Of a stretch of DNA of 64,000 nucleotides, positions 45,107 to 54,256 are shown in pieces. Source of the DNA: a bacterium. GTDB taxonomy: Bacteria; Myxococcota_A; Polyangia; Nannocystales; Nannocystaceae. The stretch's first letter is position 1. Each line of letters opens with the position of its first letter. The notes below the pieces were generated by a model that was not told the DNA's origin, searched no databases, and worked only from the letters and a program-made list of their open reading frames with translations. Location: NCBI GenBank assembly GCA_024742475.1, contig JANSYI010000021.1, forward strand, positions 103,768-167,767. The letters run 5' to 3'. Both the position numbers and the translations under genes were made by a program.

Positions 45107-46039
45107 ATGGTGCCGGCCGAGTCCTACCGGGAGCTCGAGGCTCAGATCCTCGAGCAGCTTCGCGAGGGGGACCGAGATCAGTTGCGTCATCTCGTCGGGG
45201 AGTACGACCTCCAGGTCGAGCTGCTCAGCGGTGAGTGGCGGATGCTCATGTCGGAGTTCGAAGACCACTACCAGGTCATCGACCCCGACCGTCGGCTCGC
45301 GCGGATGGTCGTCAGCCCCGACGAGCTCGAGGAGTTCGTGGACGGACTTCGCGACGCCACGCGGCAGGCACGCTGGGCTCCGATCTCCTTCGGCATCGCC
45401 GAACTCACCGATGCTCTCCCCGCGGGTACCGACCTGGTAGCGGTGCTGTTCCTCGAAGAGGACGACGACTGGTTGTGGAACGAGCCGGTCTACGAAGTCA
45501 TCGCGATCCGTCCCGAGGTCTTCGCGCTGCTCGAGGACTCGTTCCGTCGGCAGCTCGAGACCGGCGACTACCGGGCCATGGCGCGGCTGGCTTCCGACCA
45601 CAGTGAGGGGTCGGTCGAGTTCTCGCCCGAGCAGTGGCGCGTGCTCATGCGGCACGCCGAGGAGCGCGTCCCGGAGTTCCTCACGGTCGTCGAGCAGCGC
45701 ATCTCCACGCCGGTCGACTACACGCAGATTCGCGAGGCGCTCTCGCTGGTCGCTGACCCGCGATACCAGCCCAGCCTCGACGCCTGGTTGCGTGTCCACG
45801 CGGCCTCGGCTCAGTACGCGCTGTACTTTCGCGATGCGGCGCTCGAGCGGCGCGAGCTCGAAGGGTCGGGCCTCTTCTCGCTCGATGCCCGCTCGACGCA
45901 GAAGATGATGCGGGTGCCCGGCCCCGGTGGTGTTGCACCCGAAGGAGACGCCGTGCAGGCCCCGCTCGACGGCGGTGAGACGGTCCCCCTTTCCGTCGCA
46001 CAGCGCGTCGCGCCGCAAAAGACGCCTCCCGAAGACTGA
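45107..46039 (+). CDS. Conserved hypothetical soluble protein
   Basis: 310 residues, acidic, no signal peptide or membrane helix; not recognised. The N-terminal half is helical and charged (SYRELEAQILEQLREGDRDQ). A central alternating region (LVAVLFLEEDDDWLWNEPVY) may hold a small beta sheet. A helical C-terminal half contains SPEQWRVLMRHAEERVPEFL and RYQPSLDAWLRVHAASAQYA. LSGEWRMLM and SPEQWRVLM could be an internal duplication. GTG 45089 is an alternative start. It is the first gene of a plus-strand run with the PD-(D/E)XK-like gene (30 bp later) and sppA. Confidence 0.65.
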   Translation: MVPAESYRELEAQILEQLREGDRDQLRHLVGEYDLQVELLSGEWRMLMSEFEDHYQVIDPDRRLARMVVSPDELEEFVDGLRDATRQARWAPISFGIAELTDALPAGTDLVAVLFLEEDDDWLWNEPVYEVIAIRPEVFALLEDSFRRQLETGDYRAMARLASDHSEGSVEFSPEQWRVLMRHAEERVPEFLTVVEQRISTPVDYTQIREALSLVADPRYQPSLDAWLRVHAASAQYALYFRDAALERRELEGSGLFSLDARSTQKMMRVPGPGGVAPEGDAVQAPLDGGETVPLSVAQRVAPQKTPPED

Positions 46040-46069
46040 CGGGCGACACAGTGATGGGAGGATGTTGGT

Positions 46070-46522
46070 GTGCCGGCCGTAGGAGAGATCTTTCCGCTCG
46101 TCGTCGCCCTCCTGCTGCTCGGGATCCTCGCCGGGGTTCGACTCGCGCGCTGGAGTCGGCAGCGCCGAGGCCGTGCCGTCGCGCGTCGGGGTGCTCGAGG
46201 TGAGGCCGACGGCGTCCGTCTGCTCGAGGAGGCCGGGTTCGCGGTGCTCGAGACCCAGGTGCGCGCGAAGGCCCTCGTGGACGTCGACGGAGAACCCCAA
46301 GCGTACGATCTGTGGCTCGACGCCGTCGCCGCGCGTGGTGGCCAGCGCTACGTCGCCGAGTTCAAGACCGGTGCAGCTGCGAGCATCGGGCACGCAGCCA
46401 CGAGGCGCCAGATGCTCGAGTACTCGCTGTCCCTTCCCGACCACCGCCTGGTACTCGTCGACGCGTCCTCGGGAACGGTGCAGGAGGTCGACTTTCCAAA
46501 GCTGCGCGCGCTGACCGAGTGA
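46070..46522 (+). CDS. Membrane-anchored PD-(D/E)XK nuclease-like protein
   Basis: 150 residues from GTG 46070. An N-terminal membrane helix (FPLVVALLLLGILAGVRLA) and a basic stretch are followed by a compact domain with the PD-(D/E)XK layout. The helix EADGVRLLEEAGFAVLE supplies an acidic residue, YDLWLDA supplies Asp80 or Asp84, and YVAEFKTG supplies Glu97-x-Lys99. ATRRQMLEYSL and LVLVDASSG complete the alpha/beta core. Relatives include Holliday-junction-resolvase- and restriction-like nucleases. A membrane tether is unusual and activity is unproven. Lies 64 bp before sppA. Confidence 0.7.
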   Translation: MPAVGEIFPLVVALLLLGILAGVRLARWSRQRRGRAVARRGARGEADGVRLLEEAGFAVLETQVRAKALVDVDGEPQAYDLWLDAVAARGGQRYVAEFKTGAAASIGHAATRRQMLEYSLSLPDHRLVLVDASSGTVQEVDFPKLRALTE

Positions 46523-46586
46523 GCGGGTTGCACTTCGCCCCTCGGAGATACACAGTCCAGGTCTGGTCGTCATCGACCGCTCTGTC

Positions 46587-48398
46587 ATGACAGCGTCGTC
46601 CGTAGGTGCGCGGGTGTGGGAACTCGCCAAGAAGACGTTCACCGTCCTTGGTGCCATCACGTTCTTTGGCGGAGGGCTCGCGCTCATCGTCTTCTCTCTG
46701 ACCTGCCTGACCCGCGAAGGGGTGCCGCCCAAGACCGTCCTCGAGGTTCGACTCGAGGCGCCGCTTGCCGAAGGCAGCGGCGGCGACGGCTTGGCCGAAC
46801 TGCTGGGAGAGGCGCCGCGCTCGCTTCGCGCCACCATCGATGCGCTCGACCGGGCGCGGGACGACGATCGCGTCGCGGGCATGGTCGCCTATCTCGACGC
46901 GAGCGCCGGTGGCATGGCGCGGGCGCAAGACCTTCGCGATGCGGTGCTTCGCTTCCGCGAGTCGGGAAAGTTCGCCATCGCCTACGCCGAGACGTTCGGG
47001 GAGATGGGGCCGGGTACGCAGGGCTACTACCTGGCGTCGGCCTTCGACGAGGTGTGGATGCAGCCGACCGGGCAGGTCGGCCTCGTCGGCCTCATGTCGT
47101 CGTCGATGTTCTACAAAGGCACCTTCGAGAAGCTCGACGTGGAGGTGCTCGGCGATCGTCGCCGCGAGTACAAGAACGCGTTCGACACCTACACGCAGCG
47201 GCGCTACACGCCGGCGCACGAAGAAGCGGTCTCGGTCCTTCTGGACGACCTCCTCTCCCAGATTCACGAAGGCATCGCGCAGGGGCGAGGCGTCCCCGCG
47301 CAGAGCGTGGCCACCTGGATCGAGGAGGGCCCGTACCTGGGATCGGCGGCGCATGCCCACGGCATCGTCGACCATCTGGGCTATCGAGACGAGGTCGTCG
47401 CGGCCGCCAAGGAGCGCGCAGGGGAGGGGGCCGAGCTGTTGTTCCTCGAGCGCTACGCCGAGAGGAGCGAGTCCTCGAGCGGCGGCGCGAAGAAGGTCGC
47501 GCTCGTGTACGGCGTTGGTGCCGTGACGCGAGGGCCCAGCAGCACCGACCCACTCTCGGGGTCGCAGTCGATGGGCAGCGACACCGTCGCCGCAGCGCTC
47601 GCGGCCGCTGCCGCCGACGAGGACGTCGTGGCGATCGTCTTTCGCGTCGACAGCCCCGGAGGCTCGGCGATCGCCTCGGACACCATCTGGCGAGAGGCGG
47701 TCCGCGCACGAGAAGCGGGTAAGCCCGTCATCGTGAGCATGGGCAATGTCGCGGCCTCGGGCGGCTACTACGTCGCCGCCGGAGCCACGAAGATCGTCGC
47801 CCAGCCCGGAACGATCACCGGGTCGATCGGGGTGTTCGCGGGCAAGCCCAACCTCCGCAAGCTGTGGAACAAGGTCGGGGTCAGCTTCGACTCGGTGGCC
47901 ACGTCATCCAACGCCTACGCGTTCTCGACGGTGCATGGCTACGATGAAGCGGGCTGGCAGTCGTTGCAGGCCTCGCTCGACCAGATCTACGCTGACTTCA
48001 AGAGCCGCGTCGCCGAAGGTCGCGGTCTCACCGATGCACAGGTCGAGGCGGTCGCCAAGGGCCGCGTCTGGTCCGGCGTACGCGCCCAAGAACTCGGCCT
48101 GGTCGACGAGCTCGGTGGGCTGTACGACGCGGTCGAGCTCGCGCGCGCCGAGGCTGGCGTCAGCCGCGACGAGTCGTCGCTCGTGGTCTACCCGCCCTCG
48201 AAGGGAATCATCGAGAAGCTGCTGGGCGGCGACGACCGTGACAACAGCGAGTCCGTTCGAGCTGAGCAGGTCCGCACCGACCTCACACGCTTGCGTGCGT
48301 GGGCCAAGGCCGCCGAGGCGGCAGGGTTTGGACCTTCCGCAGCAGAGGCGCTCCGCATGCCGTCGTTGTCGGCCGACGGCGGCGGCCTCATGCCGTAG
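46587..48398 (+). CDS. sppA: Signal peptide peptidase SppA, 67K (two-domain) type
   Basis: 603 residues, inner-membrane serine protease that degrades cleaved signal peptides. One N-terminal membrane helix (TVLGAITFFGGGLALIVFSL) is followed by two tandem S49 domains. The general-base lysine is K196 in RREYKNAFDTYTQRRY, in the first domain. The nucleophile S391 is in GNVAASGGYYVAAGATKI, in the second, as in the E. coli long form. FRVDSPGGSAIASD and QPGTITGSIGVFAGKP are also diagnostic. The last 11 bp overlap the end of the convergent ftsW gene. Likely cotranscribed with the two preceding genes. Confidence 0.93.
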   Translation: MTASSVGARVWELAKKTFTVLGAITFFGGGLALIVFSLTCLTREGVPPKTVLEVRLEAPLAEGSGGDGLAELLGEAPRSLRATIDALDRARDDDRVAGMVAYLDASAGGMARAQDLRDAVLRFRESGKFAIAYAETFGEMGPGTQGYYLASAFDEVWMQPTGQVGLVGLMSSSMFYKGTFEKLDVEVLGDRRREYKNAFDTYTQRRYTPAHEEAVSVLLDDLLSQIHEGIAQGRGVPAQSVATWIEEGPYLGSAAHAHGIVDHLGYRDEVVAAAKERAGEGAELLFLERYAERSESSSGGAKKVALVYGVGAVTRGPSSTDPLSGSQSMGSDTVAAALAAAAADEDVVAIVFRVDSPGGSAIASDTIWREAVRAREAGKPVIVSMGNVAASGGYYVAAGATKIVAQPGTITGSIGVFAGKPNLRKLWNKVGVSFDSVATSSNAYAFSTVHGYDEAGWQSLQASLDQIYADFKSRVAEGRGLTDAQVEAVAKGRVWSGVRAQELGLVDELGGLYDAVELARAEAGVSRDESSLVVYPPSKGIIEKLLGGDDRDNSESVRAEQVRTDLTRLRAWAKAAEAAGFGPSAAEALRMPSLSADGGGLMP

Positions 48399-49653
48399 CG
48401 GGATCCTCGGCGGTGCGTCGCCGAGCGTTCTTCGTCTTCGCCGAGGGCCCTGGCTTGCGGTCCTTGGCCGAACCTCTGCGTCGCCCGCCGCGTCGCTGGT
48501 CGGACAGGCGCCAGGGGGCGGCGCCGCGAGAGATCGACAGGAGCAGACCGACCGCGCCGAGCGAGGTGAGCAGAGAGGAGCCACCGTAGCTGAGGAAGGG
48601 CAGGGTGATGCCCTTGGCGGGGATGACCTCGAGCACGACCGCCGCGTTGACGAGCGCCTGGAGACCGAACAGCGAAGAGAGGCCGACGGCGAGGTAGAGC
48701 CCGAAGCGGTCGCGGGATCGCCGGGCGATCACCACCCCGCGCCACACGAGCAGCAGCATGAGCCCGATCGTCAGGATGATGCCGGCGAACCCGAGCTCCT
48801 CGCCGATCGTCGCGAGGATGAAGTCGGTGTGGTTCTCTGGCAGGAAACCGAGCTTTTGCTTGCCGTTGCCGAGGCCGAGGCCGAACCATCCGCCGGAGCC
48901 GATGCTGATCAGCGCCTGCTGGACCTGGTAGCCGTCGCCGGTGAGGAACTCCTCCAGCCGCCCACGGCGGTAGTCGACGCCGAGGATCTGCTGCCACGCG
49001 ACGGGAGCCGCGACCATGATCGCCGCAACCACGTAGCTCAGCCGCGTGCCCGCGACGAACAACATGATGAGAGTGAGGGAGCCGAGCAGGATCGTGGTGC
49101 CCAGGTCCTTCTCCATCAGCACCAGAAGCATCGTGAAGCCCGACATGACCATGACGGGCAGGAAGCCCTGCGTGAACGCGCGGACGCGCTCACCTTTGCG
49201 GGCGAGCGTCGCGGCGAGGAACACCGCCAGCGCGACCTTGGCGAGCTCCGACGGCTGCAGGCTGAACGAGCCGACCTTCACCCAGCGACGGGCACCGTTG
49301 ATCTCCGTACCGACGAAGAGCACCATCACCAGCATCGCCATCGCGCCGAGCATGAGCTGGGGGGCGAAGCGGCGGAGCACCCGGTAGTCGATCCGGCTGA
49401 CGGCCAACATCAGCACGAAGCCGGCGACCGCGAACATCGACTGCCGCATGAGGAAGTGGCCCCAGCCGGTGAAGACGCTGTGGCCGAGCCAGGCGCTCGC
49501 GCTGTAGACCATCACCAGGCCCAGCCCCGTCAGCGCGGTCGCTGCGAAGAACAACCACGGGTCCATCGGGCGCCCCAGCGGTGCGGCCCGAGAGGGCGTG
49601 GGGGCCGGGGCATCGGCGGGCTCTGGGGCGGCGTCTGCGACAGCGTCGGACAC
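48388..49653 (-). CDS. ftsW: SEDS-family peptidoglycan polymerase FtsW
   Basis: 421 residues from GTG 49653, ten membrane helices. Polymerises lipid II at the division septum with a class b PBP. SEDS signatures: MVYSASAWLGHS, INGARRWVKVGSFSLQPSEL, LLVLMEKDLGTTILLGSLT, LGLGNGKQKLGFLPENHTDF with FILATIGEELGF, and LPFLSYGGSSLLTS. The murD neighbourhood favours FtsW over RodA. An Arg/Lys-rich cytoplasmic tail (~45 residues) ends the protein. The N-terminal ~30 residues before MDPWLFF are Ala/Pro-rich; the start is uncertain (GTG 49653 versus a site nearer MDPWLFF). Confidence 0.9.
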   Translation of the reverse strand: MSDAVADAAPEPADAPAPTPSRAAPLGRPMDPWLFFAATALTGLGLVMVYSASAWLGHSVFTGWGHFLMRQSMFAVAGFVLMLAVSRIDYRVLRRFAPQLMLGAMAMLVMVLFVGTEINGARRWVKVGSFSLQPSELAKVALAVFLAATLARKGERVRAFTQGFLPVMVMSGFTMLLVLMEKDLGTTILLGSLTLIMLFVAGTRLSYVVAAIMVAAPVAWQQILGVDYRRGRLEEFLTGDGYQVQQALISIGSGGWFGLGLGNGKQKLGFLPENHTDFILATIGEELGFAGIILTIGLMLLLVWRGVVIARRSRDRFGLYLAVGLSSLFGLQALVNAAVVLEVIPAKGITLPFLSYGGSSLLTSLGAVGLLLSISRGAAPWRLSDQRRGGRRRGSAKDRKPGPSAKTKNARRRTAEDPATA

Positions 49654-49712
49654 GAGGTCGACGGGAGCACGAAACGGGCGCAAACGCCAAAAAACGGCGA
49701 TCCCCTCCGGGC

Positions 49713-50561
49713 TTAGAACGGGTCGAGGACCGACTCGCAGACGCAAAGGATGGGCCGGGCGTTGGTACAGGTGTCCGTGGACTGGTTGAACCAGAATGGA
49801 CTCGTGTCGGTCGCTGAGCCCGCGGTCCCGTCGCCTTTCAGAGCGCTCCAGTTCGCGCAGTCGTCCTCGACGCCGGTCCAGAACGTGTTCAGCTCGTCGA
49901 GGTTGACGCCGCCGTCGGTGAGCGTGAGGTTGAGGCCCGAGAGCATGTCGGCGGGGTGCTCCGCGAGCGGCTCCATCCCGAGGCTTCCGATGCCATAGAC
50001 CGGGAGGTTCAAGTCTTCGGCTTCGAGGTCTTCGAGGAGTGTCTCCACGGAGTAACCCTCGTGGGCGACCAAGGGGTACCGGTCACCGTCGACGCACCGA
50101 TCGTTGGCGGCGGCGGGTTGATTCTCGCATGCCTGGTTCGGGCTGTTCTCCAGGAAGTCGAACGCCTCTGTCGTCGCGTAGATGAACAGCACGTGCTCTG
50201 GTGTCGAGCCCGTCTCGGCGATTCCCGAGGACTCCGAGCCGCCGCTGGTGCCCGATGTAGGTCCGACTGCGGTGTCGGTAGGGGCGCCCGATCCGGGCCC
50301 ACCCGAGGTGGCGGAGGTTTCGCTCGCGGAGGTGTGGGGCCCAGAGTCGGTCGGGTCGCTGCTGGAGGCGCCGCCGCTCGGGCTGTCGCTGGCGGCGCTT
50401 GGATCGGGAGAGGAGCCGCCGGTGGGCCGAGACGCCGTCGTGCTCGCGCCCGAGGTCGAGCCCCCGTCTGTCCCCGCGCCCCCTACTTGACCGTACTCGC
50501 TGTTCAAGACCGTGCAGCCACCTACACTGCCGACCAAACCCACCCACCAAAGCCAACGCAT
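49713..50561 (-). CDS. Lipoprotein with C-terminal lectin-like (DUF1554-type) domain
   Basis: 282 residues. The leader MRWLWWVGLVGSVGGC has a lipobox (Cys16), then a long Ser/Gly/Thr/Ala/Pro linker (~100 residues). The C-terminal ~165 residues start VLFIYATTEAFDFLENS and end with FWTGVEDDCANWSALKGDGT and a W...C...PILCVCE pattern, as in the C-type-lectin-like DUF1554 fold. A surface adhesin-type role is likely. It lies between murD/TerB and ftsW, i.e. inside the wall-synthesis cluster, on the same strand, 59 bp upstream of the proposed ftsW start. Confidence 0.72.
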   Translation of the reverse strand: MRWLWWVGLVGSVGGCTVLNSEYGQVGGAGTDGGSTSGASTTASRPTGGSSPDPSAASDSPSGGASSSDPTDSGPHTSASETSATSGGPGSGAPTDTAVGPTSGTSGGSESSGIAETGSTPEHVLFIYATTEAFDFLENSPNQACENQPAAANDRCVDGDRYPLVAHEGYSVETLLEDLEAEDLNLPVYGIGSLGMEPLAEHPADMLSGLNLTLTDGGVNLDELNTFWTGVEDDCANWSALKGDGTAGSATDTSPFWFNQSTDTCTNARPILCVCESVLDPF

Positions 50562-50628
50562 GCATTCATCGTGTCAGATGAAGGCATGCGTTGAAAGGAG
50601 GTCTGCGGTCGTCTGCGACCGCGACGCG

Positions 50629-51213
50629 CTATTTCGCGAGGTCGTCGCGCACGGACTTTGCCGCGTCCGGGCCCAGAGAGGCCAGAATCGACTCGATCTG
50701 CTGCTTTTCGGCGTCGCCGATCTTCTGGCCGATCTTCAGGCCGAGAAAACCACCGCTGCTCGCCGCGACCTTGATGCACAGGTCGACGATGCTCGACGCG
50801 CGGTCGCCGAGGCCGCCGGTGACGTCGCGAAGCACCGAGAGCGACTCTCGCATGAAGGCGTCCGAGGGCTTCTCTTCGAGCAGCGATTCCATGGTCTGAA
50901 AGGCCTCGCTGCCCTGCTCGATGCCGCGACTCGAGAGCACGCCCAAGATGGCCGCTCGCTCGCCGCGTTGAATCTTGCCATCGGCCCAGGCCACGTGAAC
51001 GAGCGGGAGCAGGTCGAAGACGCGGGCCGAGTCGCCGTCGAAGCCGAGCGCCTTGATGCGCGCGGCGACCTCGACGTCGTCGGTGCCGGCGCTGCTGGCG
51101 ATCTTGCGCTTCTCCTCGAGCTCTTTGGCCGCGAGGGTCATCTCGTGGCGCTTGGCGCTGCGCAGGTCCTGTTCGTGCTGAGCGAAGTACAGCTCTTCTT
51201 CCTCGGAGGACAT
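50629..51213 (-). CDS. TerB-like (tellurite-resistance fold) protein
   Basis: 194 residues, cytoplasmic, helical. The N-terminal ~40 residues are a charged helix (EEELYFAQHEQDLRSAKRHE). The central VFDLLPLVHVAWADGKIQRG followed by ERAAILGVLSSRG is the TerB core, with the characteristic acidic ADGxIxxxE segment; the C-terminus carries Gly-rich SSGGFLGLKIGQKIGD. TerB-like proteins bind calcium or act in membrane-stress and phage-defence complexes. ATG 51213 preceded by GGAGGA in the coding direction could not be confirmed. It lies 19 bp downstream of murD. A second TerB-like domain occurs in the phosphatase at 40982. Confidence 0.78.
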   Translation of the reverse strand: MSSEEEELYFAQHEQDLRSAKRHEMTLAAKELEEKRKIASSAGTDDVEVAARIKALGFDGDSARVFDLLPLVHVAWADGKIQRGERAAILGVLSSRGIEQGSEAFQTMESLLEEKPSDAFMRESLSVLRDVTGGLGDRASSIVDLCIKVAASSGGFLGLKIGQKIGDAEKQQIESILASLGPDAAKSVRDDLAK

Positions 51214-51232
51214 GCCCGGGATGATAGCCGCT

Positions 51233-52564
51233 CTACTCCAGCGCCAACACGGCTTCCGTGAAACGTTCGCCGCGCTGCGCGTAGCTTCGGTATTGGTCGA
51301 AGCTCGAGCACGCAGGGGCGAGGAGCACGAGATCGCCGGGTTCTGCGAGTCGGCGTGCGGCCTGTACCGCCTCGGCCATGCTCTCGGCGCTGGCGTGAGG
51401 CAGGTGATCTGCGGCCAGGGCCGCGAACCGAGGCCCCGCCTCGCCGACCGTGACCAGGCCCCGGCCGCGCCTGCGCAGGAGCTCGCCCAGAGGTGCGAGG
51501 TCGTCGCCCTTGGCGCGGCCACCCGCGATGAGAACGAAGCGCTCTCGGAGGCCGCCGAGGCTGGCCATCGCGCTGGCGACGTTGGTCGCCTTGGAGTCGT
51601 TGAAGTACTTCACCCCGCCGAGCTCGCGGACGAACACCATGCGGTGCGGGAGTCCTTCGAAGGTGGGCAGCGCGCCGCGAATCGTCGCTGCGGACACGCC
51701 CAGATGCTGCGCCGCCGCGATGGCGAACAGGGCGTTCTTGGCGTTGTGGCGCCCTGGCAGGCGGAGGGCGGAGCGCGCGTACGTCTGCCCGTCGACGACG
51801 AGGGCATCGCCCGGACCCTCGCCTTGGATGCGGGCGAAGTCCGAGCCGACCAGCCGCAGACGAGCTCCGGCGAGCGGAGCGAAGCGGGGTGTCCATTCGT
51901 CGTCGGCGTCGAGTAGCGCGAGCCCTGCGACGTTCTCGAACACCCTGGCCTTCGTCATCGCGTAGTCCTCGTAAGAGTCGTACCGATCGAGGTGATCGGG
52001 CGTGACGTTGAGGACCATGGCGACCGCGGTGGGGCCGGGCTCGAGCGTCTCGAGCTGGTAGGACGAGCACTCGAGCACGAGCGCGGAGGGGGCCTGCCGT
52101 TCGCCCCGCAGTACGGCGCGAGCGAGTTCCGCGGGGGGGTCTCCGAGGTTGCCTCCCACGAAGGGCGTGTGCCCGTCGGCGCGCAAGAGGTGCCCGAGCA
52201 TCGAGGTCACGGTGCTCTTGCCGTTGGTCCCGGTGATGAGGACGGTCGGTAGGGCGCCGAGCGCCTCGAGCGCGAGGCTGAGCTCGCCGTGAATCTTGGC
52301 GTCGGGCGCGTGGGCCTGGCAGGCGGCGCGATGGGGCCCCGGCGGGACGCCCGGGCTGAGCACCATCAGGTCGACGTCCTCGAAGGCTTCGGGGCAGGGG
52401 ACCTCCGTGCCCAAGAACAGCGTCACCCCTGCGGGCGCGTCGTCGACGACCTCGCGCTGGTCGTAGGCATGAACCTGTACCCCCATCGCGGTGAGCAGGC
52501 GGATCGCCGCCCTCCCACTGGCACCCAAGCCGATGACGAGGGCGCGCCGATACGCGGTGCTCAT
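51233..52564 (-). CDS. murD: UDP-N-acetylmuramoyl-L-alanine--D-glutamate ligase
   Basis: 443 residues, cytoplasmic ATP-dependent ligase that adds D-Glu to UDP-MurNAc-L-Ala. N-terminal UMP-binding ALVIGLGASGRAAIRLL, the SPGVPPG loop, the ATP P-loop VLITGTNGKSTVTSMLGHLL (112-118), a GGNLGDPPAEL segment, ECSSYQLETL, NVTPDHLDRY, LPGRHNAKNALFAIAAA, and the C-terminal NDSKATNVASAMASL with LLAPACSSFDQYRSY. All are in the expected order and complete. The start ATG 52564 overlaps the mraY stop (ATGA), so the two are translationally coupled. Confidence 0.95.
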   Translation of the reverse strand: MSTAYRRALVIGLGASGRAAIRLLTAMGVQVHAYDQREVVDDAPAGVTLFLGTEVPCPEAFEDVDLMVLSPGVPPGPHRAACQAHAPDAKIHGELSLALEALGALPTVLITGTNGKSTVTSMLGHLLRADGHTPFVGGNLGDPPAELARAVLRGERQAPSALVLECSSYQLETLEPGPTAVAMVLNVTPDHLDRYDSYEDYAMTKARVFENVAGLALLDADDEWTPRFAPLAGARLRLVGSDFARIQGEGPGDALVVDGQTYARSALRLPGRHNAKNALFAIAAAQHLGVSAATIRGALPTFEGLPHRMVFVRELGGVKYFNDSKATNVASAMASLGGLRERFVLIAGGRAKGDDLAPLGELLRRRGRGLVTVGEAGPRFAALAADHLPHASAESMAEAVQAARRLAEPGDLVLLAPACSSFDQYRSYAQRGERFTEAVLALE

Positions 52565-53682
52565 CGGAGTTTGAGGGTGGCCAGCGCGATCAGGGCCAGC
52601 GCGAAGCTGATGATCCAGAAGCGGACGATGACCTTGGGCTCGGCCCACCCCTTCAGCTCGAAGTGGTGGTGAATCGGGGCCATCTTGAATACTCGCTTTC
52701 CGGTGAGCTTGAAGCTGAGCACCTGCACGATGACGCTGACCGTCTCGAGCGCGAAGATGCCGCCGACGATGAGCAGCGTGAACTCGTTCTTGGTCGCCAC
52801 GGCCAGGAAGCCGAGCCCCGCGCCCAAAGGCAGCGAGCCGACGTCGCCCATGAACACGCTGGCCGGGTAGGTGTTGTACCAGAGGAACCCGATGCCAGCG
52901 CCGATCATGGCGCCGCAGTAGATCGCCAGCTCGCCCACGCCGGGGATGTGCGGGATGTGCAGGTAGCGCGCGATGTCGAAGCCCGCAATCAGGGTGCCGG
53001 CTGCGTAGGTGAGGATGAGGAAGGTTGCGGCCGAGATGATGACCGGGCCGATCGCGAGCCCATCGAGGCCATCGGTCAGGTTGACCGCGTTGGAGGCTCC
53101 GACGATGACGAACACACCGAAGACCACATACACCAGGGCCGGCAGCGCGAGGTCGGACTCGTAGAAGTCGAGCAGCGGAAGCGCGAGCTTGTAGCGGATG
53201 TGCTCGGGCATCATCTCGCTGCCTTGGTAGACGTAGAAGGACACTCCGGTGGCGATGAGGAACTGCAGGGCAAACTTCACCTTGCCCGGCATGCCGCCCG
53301 AGTGCTTCTTGCGGATCTTCATGAAGTCATCGAGGAACCCGATGACGCCGTAGCCCGCCGTGGTGAGGGTGGCCATCAGCACGAACGGGTTGCGGATGTC
53401 CGCCCACAAGATCGTGGGGATGATCAGCGTGAAGAGGATGAGGCTCCCGCCCATCGTGGGGGTGCCCCGCTTGGAGAGGTGAGACTCGGGACCGTCGTCG
53501 CGAACCACCTGCCCGAGCTGGATCTTCTGCAGCGTGCGGATGAACCAGGGGTAGAGCACCAGCGACAGGAACAACGCGGTCAGCGTCGCCGCGATCGCCC
53601 GCGTCGAGGTGTAGCGAAGCACGTTGAGCCAGCTCAGCGCCGCAATCTTCGTGCTCAGTGGATACAGCAGCGTGTAGAGCAA
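52561..53682 (-). CDS. mraY: Phospho-N-acetylmuramoyl-pentapeptide-transferase
   Basis: 373 residues, ten membrane helices. Transfers phospho-MurNAc-pentapeptide to undecaprenyl phosphate to make lipid I. Hallmarks: SKRGTPTMGGSLILFTLIIP, GFLDDFMKIRKKHSGGMPGK with the acidic pair, ASNAVNLTDGLDGLAIGPV, FMGDVGSLPLGAGLGFLAV and a final APIHHHFELKGWAEPKVIVR with RFWIIS. Full length. First gene of the mraY-murD run; the 169-bp gap upstream to the DUF4150 gene shows no clear terminator. murF is not upstream in the usual order but lies 8 kb away facing the other direction. Confidence 0.96.
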   Translation of the reverse strand: MLYTLLYPLSTKIAALSWLNVLRYTSTRAIAATLTALFLSLVLYPWFIRTLQKIQLGQVVRDDGPESHLSKRGTPTMGGSLILFTLIIPTILWADIRNPFVLMATLTTAGYGVIGFLDDFMKIRKKHSGGMPGKVKFALQFLIATGVSFYVYQGSEMMPEHIRYKLALPLLDFYESDLALPALVYVVFGVFVIVGASNAVNLTDGLDGLAIGPVIISAATFLILTYAAGTLIAGFDIARYLHIPHIPGVGELAIYCGAMIGAGIGFLWYNTYPASVFMGDVGSLPLGAGLGFLAVATKNEFTLLIVGGIFALETVSVIVQVLSFKLTGKRVFKMAPIHHHFELKGWAEPKVIVRFWIISFALALIALATLKLR

Positions 53683-53851
53683 CCTTGCACCCGTCCCTCT
53701 GCGGATCTCCCGCGCAGGACTGAAAACCTGTTTCTACCGATGACACGAACCGGCCCCCGAGGGCAAGAATTCGGCGCGTGACCAGAAGCGGGGTTTCAGC
53801 GCCCTTGGACGCGCAGAACCGGGCGGTGCATTTCGCGCGCAGGCGCGGGCG

Positions 53852-54247
53852 CTACGGAGCGAGGAGGAGGACTTTGGTCTGGCTGGGCGCGATCCGGGCT
53901 CCTGGGCAGTTGGTCGAGTTCTGCAGCGACATGCTGGTCATGCGGGTCGCGGGCATTCCGCCCACGAGCGTGGTGAACGAGCCCGTGAGATGACGCGAAG
54001 GCCCCATGACGGTGCCCGAGGCGACCCCCATGGCGACCCCGGCGTTGTCGCCGTTGGTCACCGGGACGACGGTGGCCATGTTGTGGGCGGGCGTGCCCCC
54101 AAAGAGCACCTTCGGCACGGGCGGTACGCCCATCGAGCCGGTCGCGATGTTGGGGTAGGGGACCGGCACCGGACCCGCGGGCGTGGGGGTGTTGCAGACA
54201 TCGGGGAAGCCGATGTCGATGCCCATCATCTGAGAGTTCGCGAACAT
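53852..54247 (-). CDS. PAAR-like DUF4150 domain protein (type VI secretion spike tip)
   Basis: 131 residues. DUF4150 signatures: DIGFPDVCNTPTPAGPVPVP, YPNIA, PKVLFGGTPAHNMATVVPVT, NGDNAGVAMGVASGT and VVGGMPATRMTSM-type endings (here TTLVGGMPATRMTSM). PAAR-like proteins cap the VgrG spike and carry effectors, often fused at the C-terminus. Here the protein stops at the end of the domain with no toxin extension, so it is an effector-free tip or binds a separately encoded cargo. Last gene of the vgrG operon; 9 bp after the DUF3540 gene. Confidence 0.88.
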   Translation of the reverse strand: MFANSQMMGIDIGFPDVCNTPTPAGPVPVPYPNIATGSMGVPPVPKVLFGGTPAHNMATVVPVTNGDNAGVAMGVASGTVMGPSRHLTGSFTTLVGGMPATRMTSMSLQNSTNCPGARIAPSQTKVLLLAP

Positions 54248-54256
54248 GTGTGGGTC

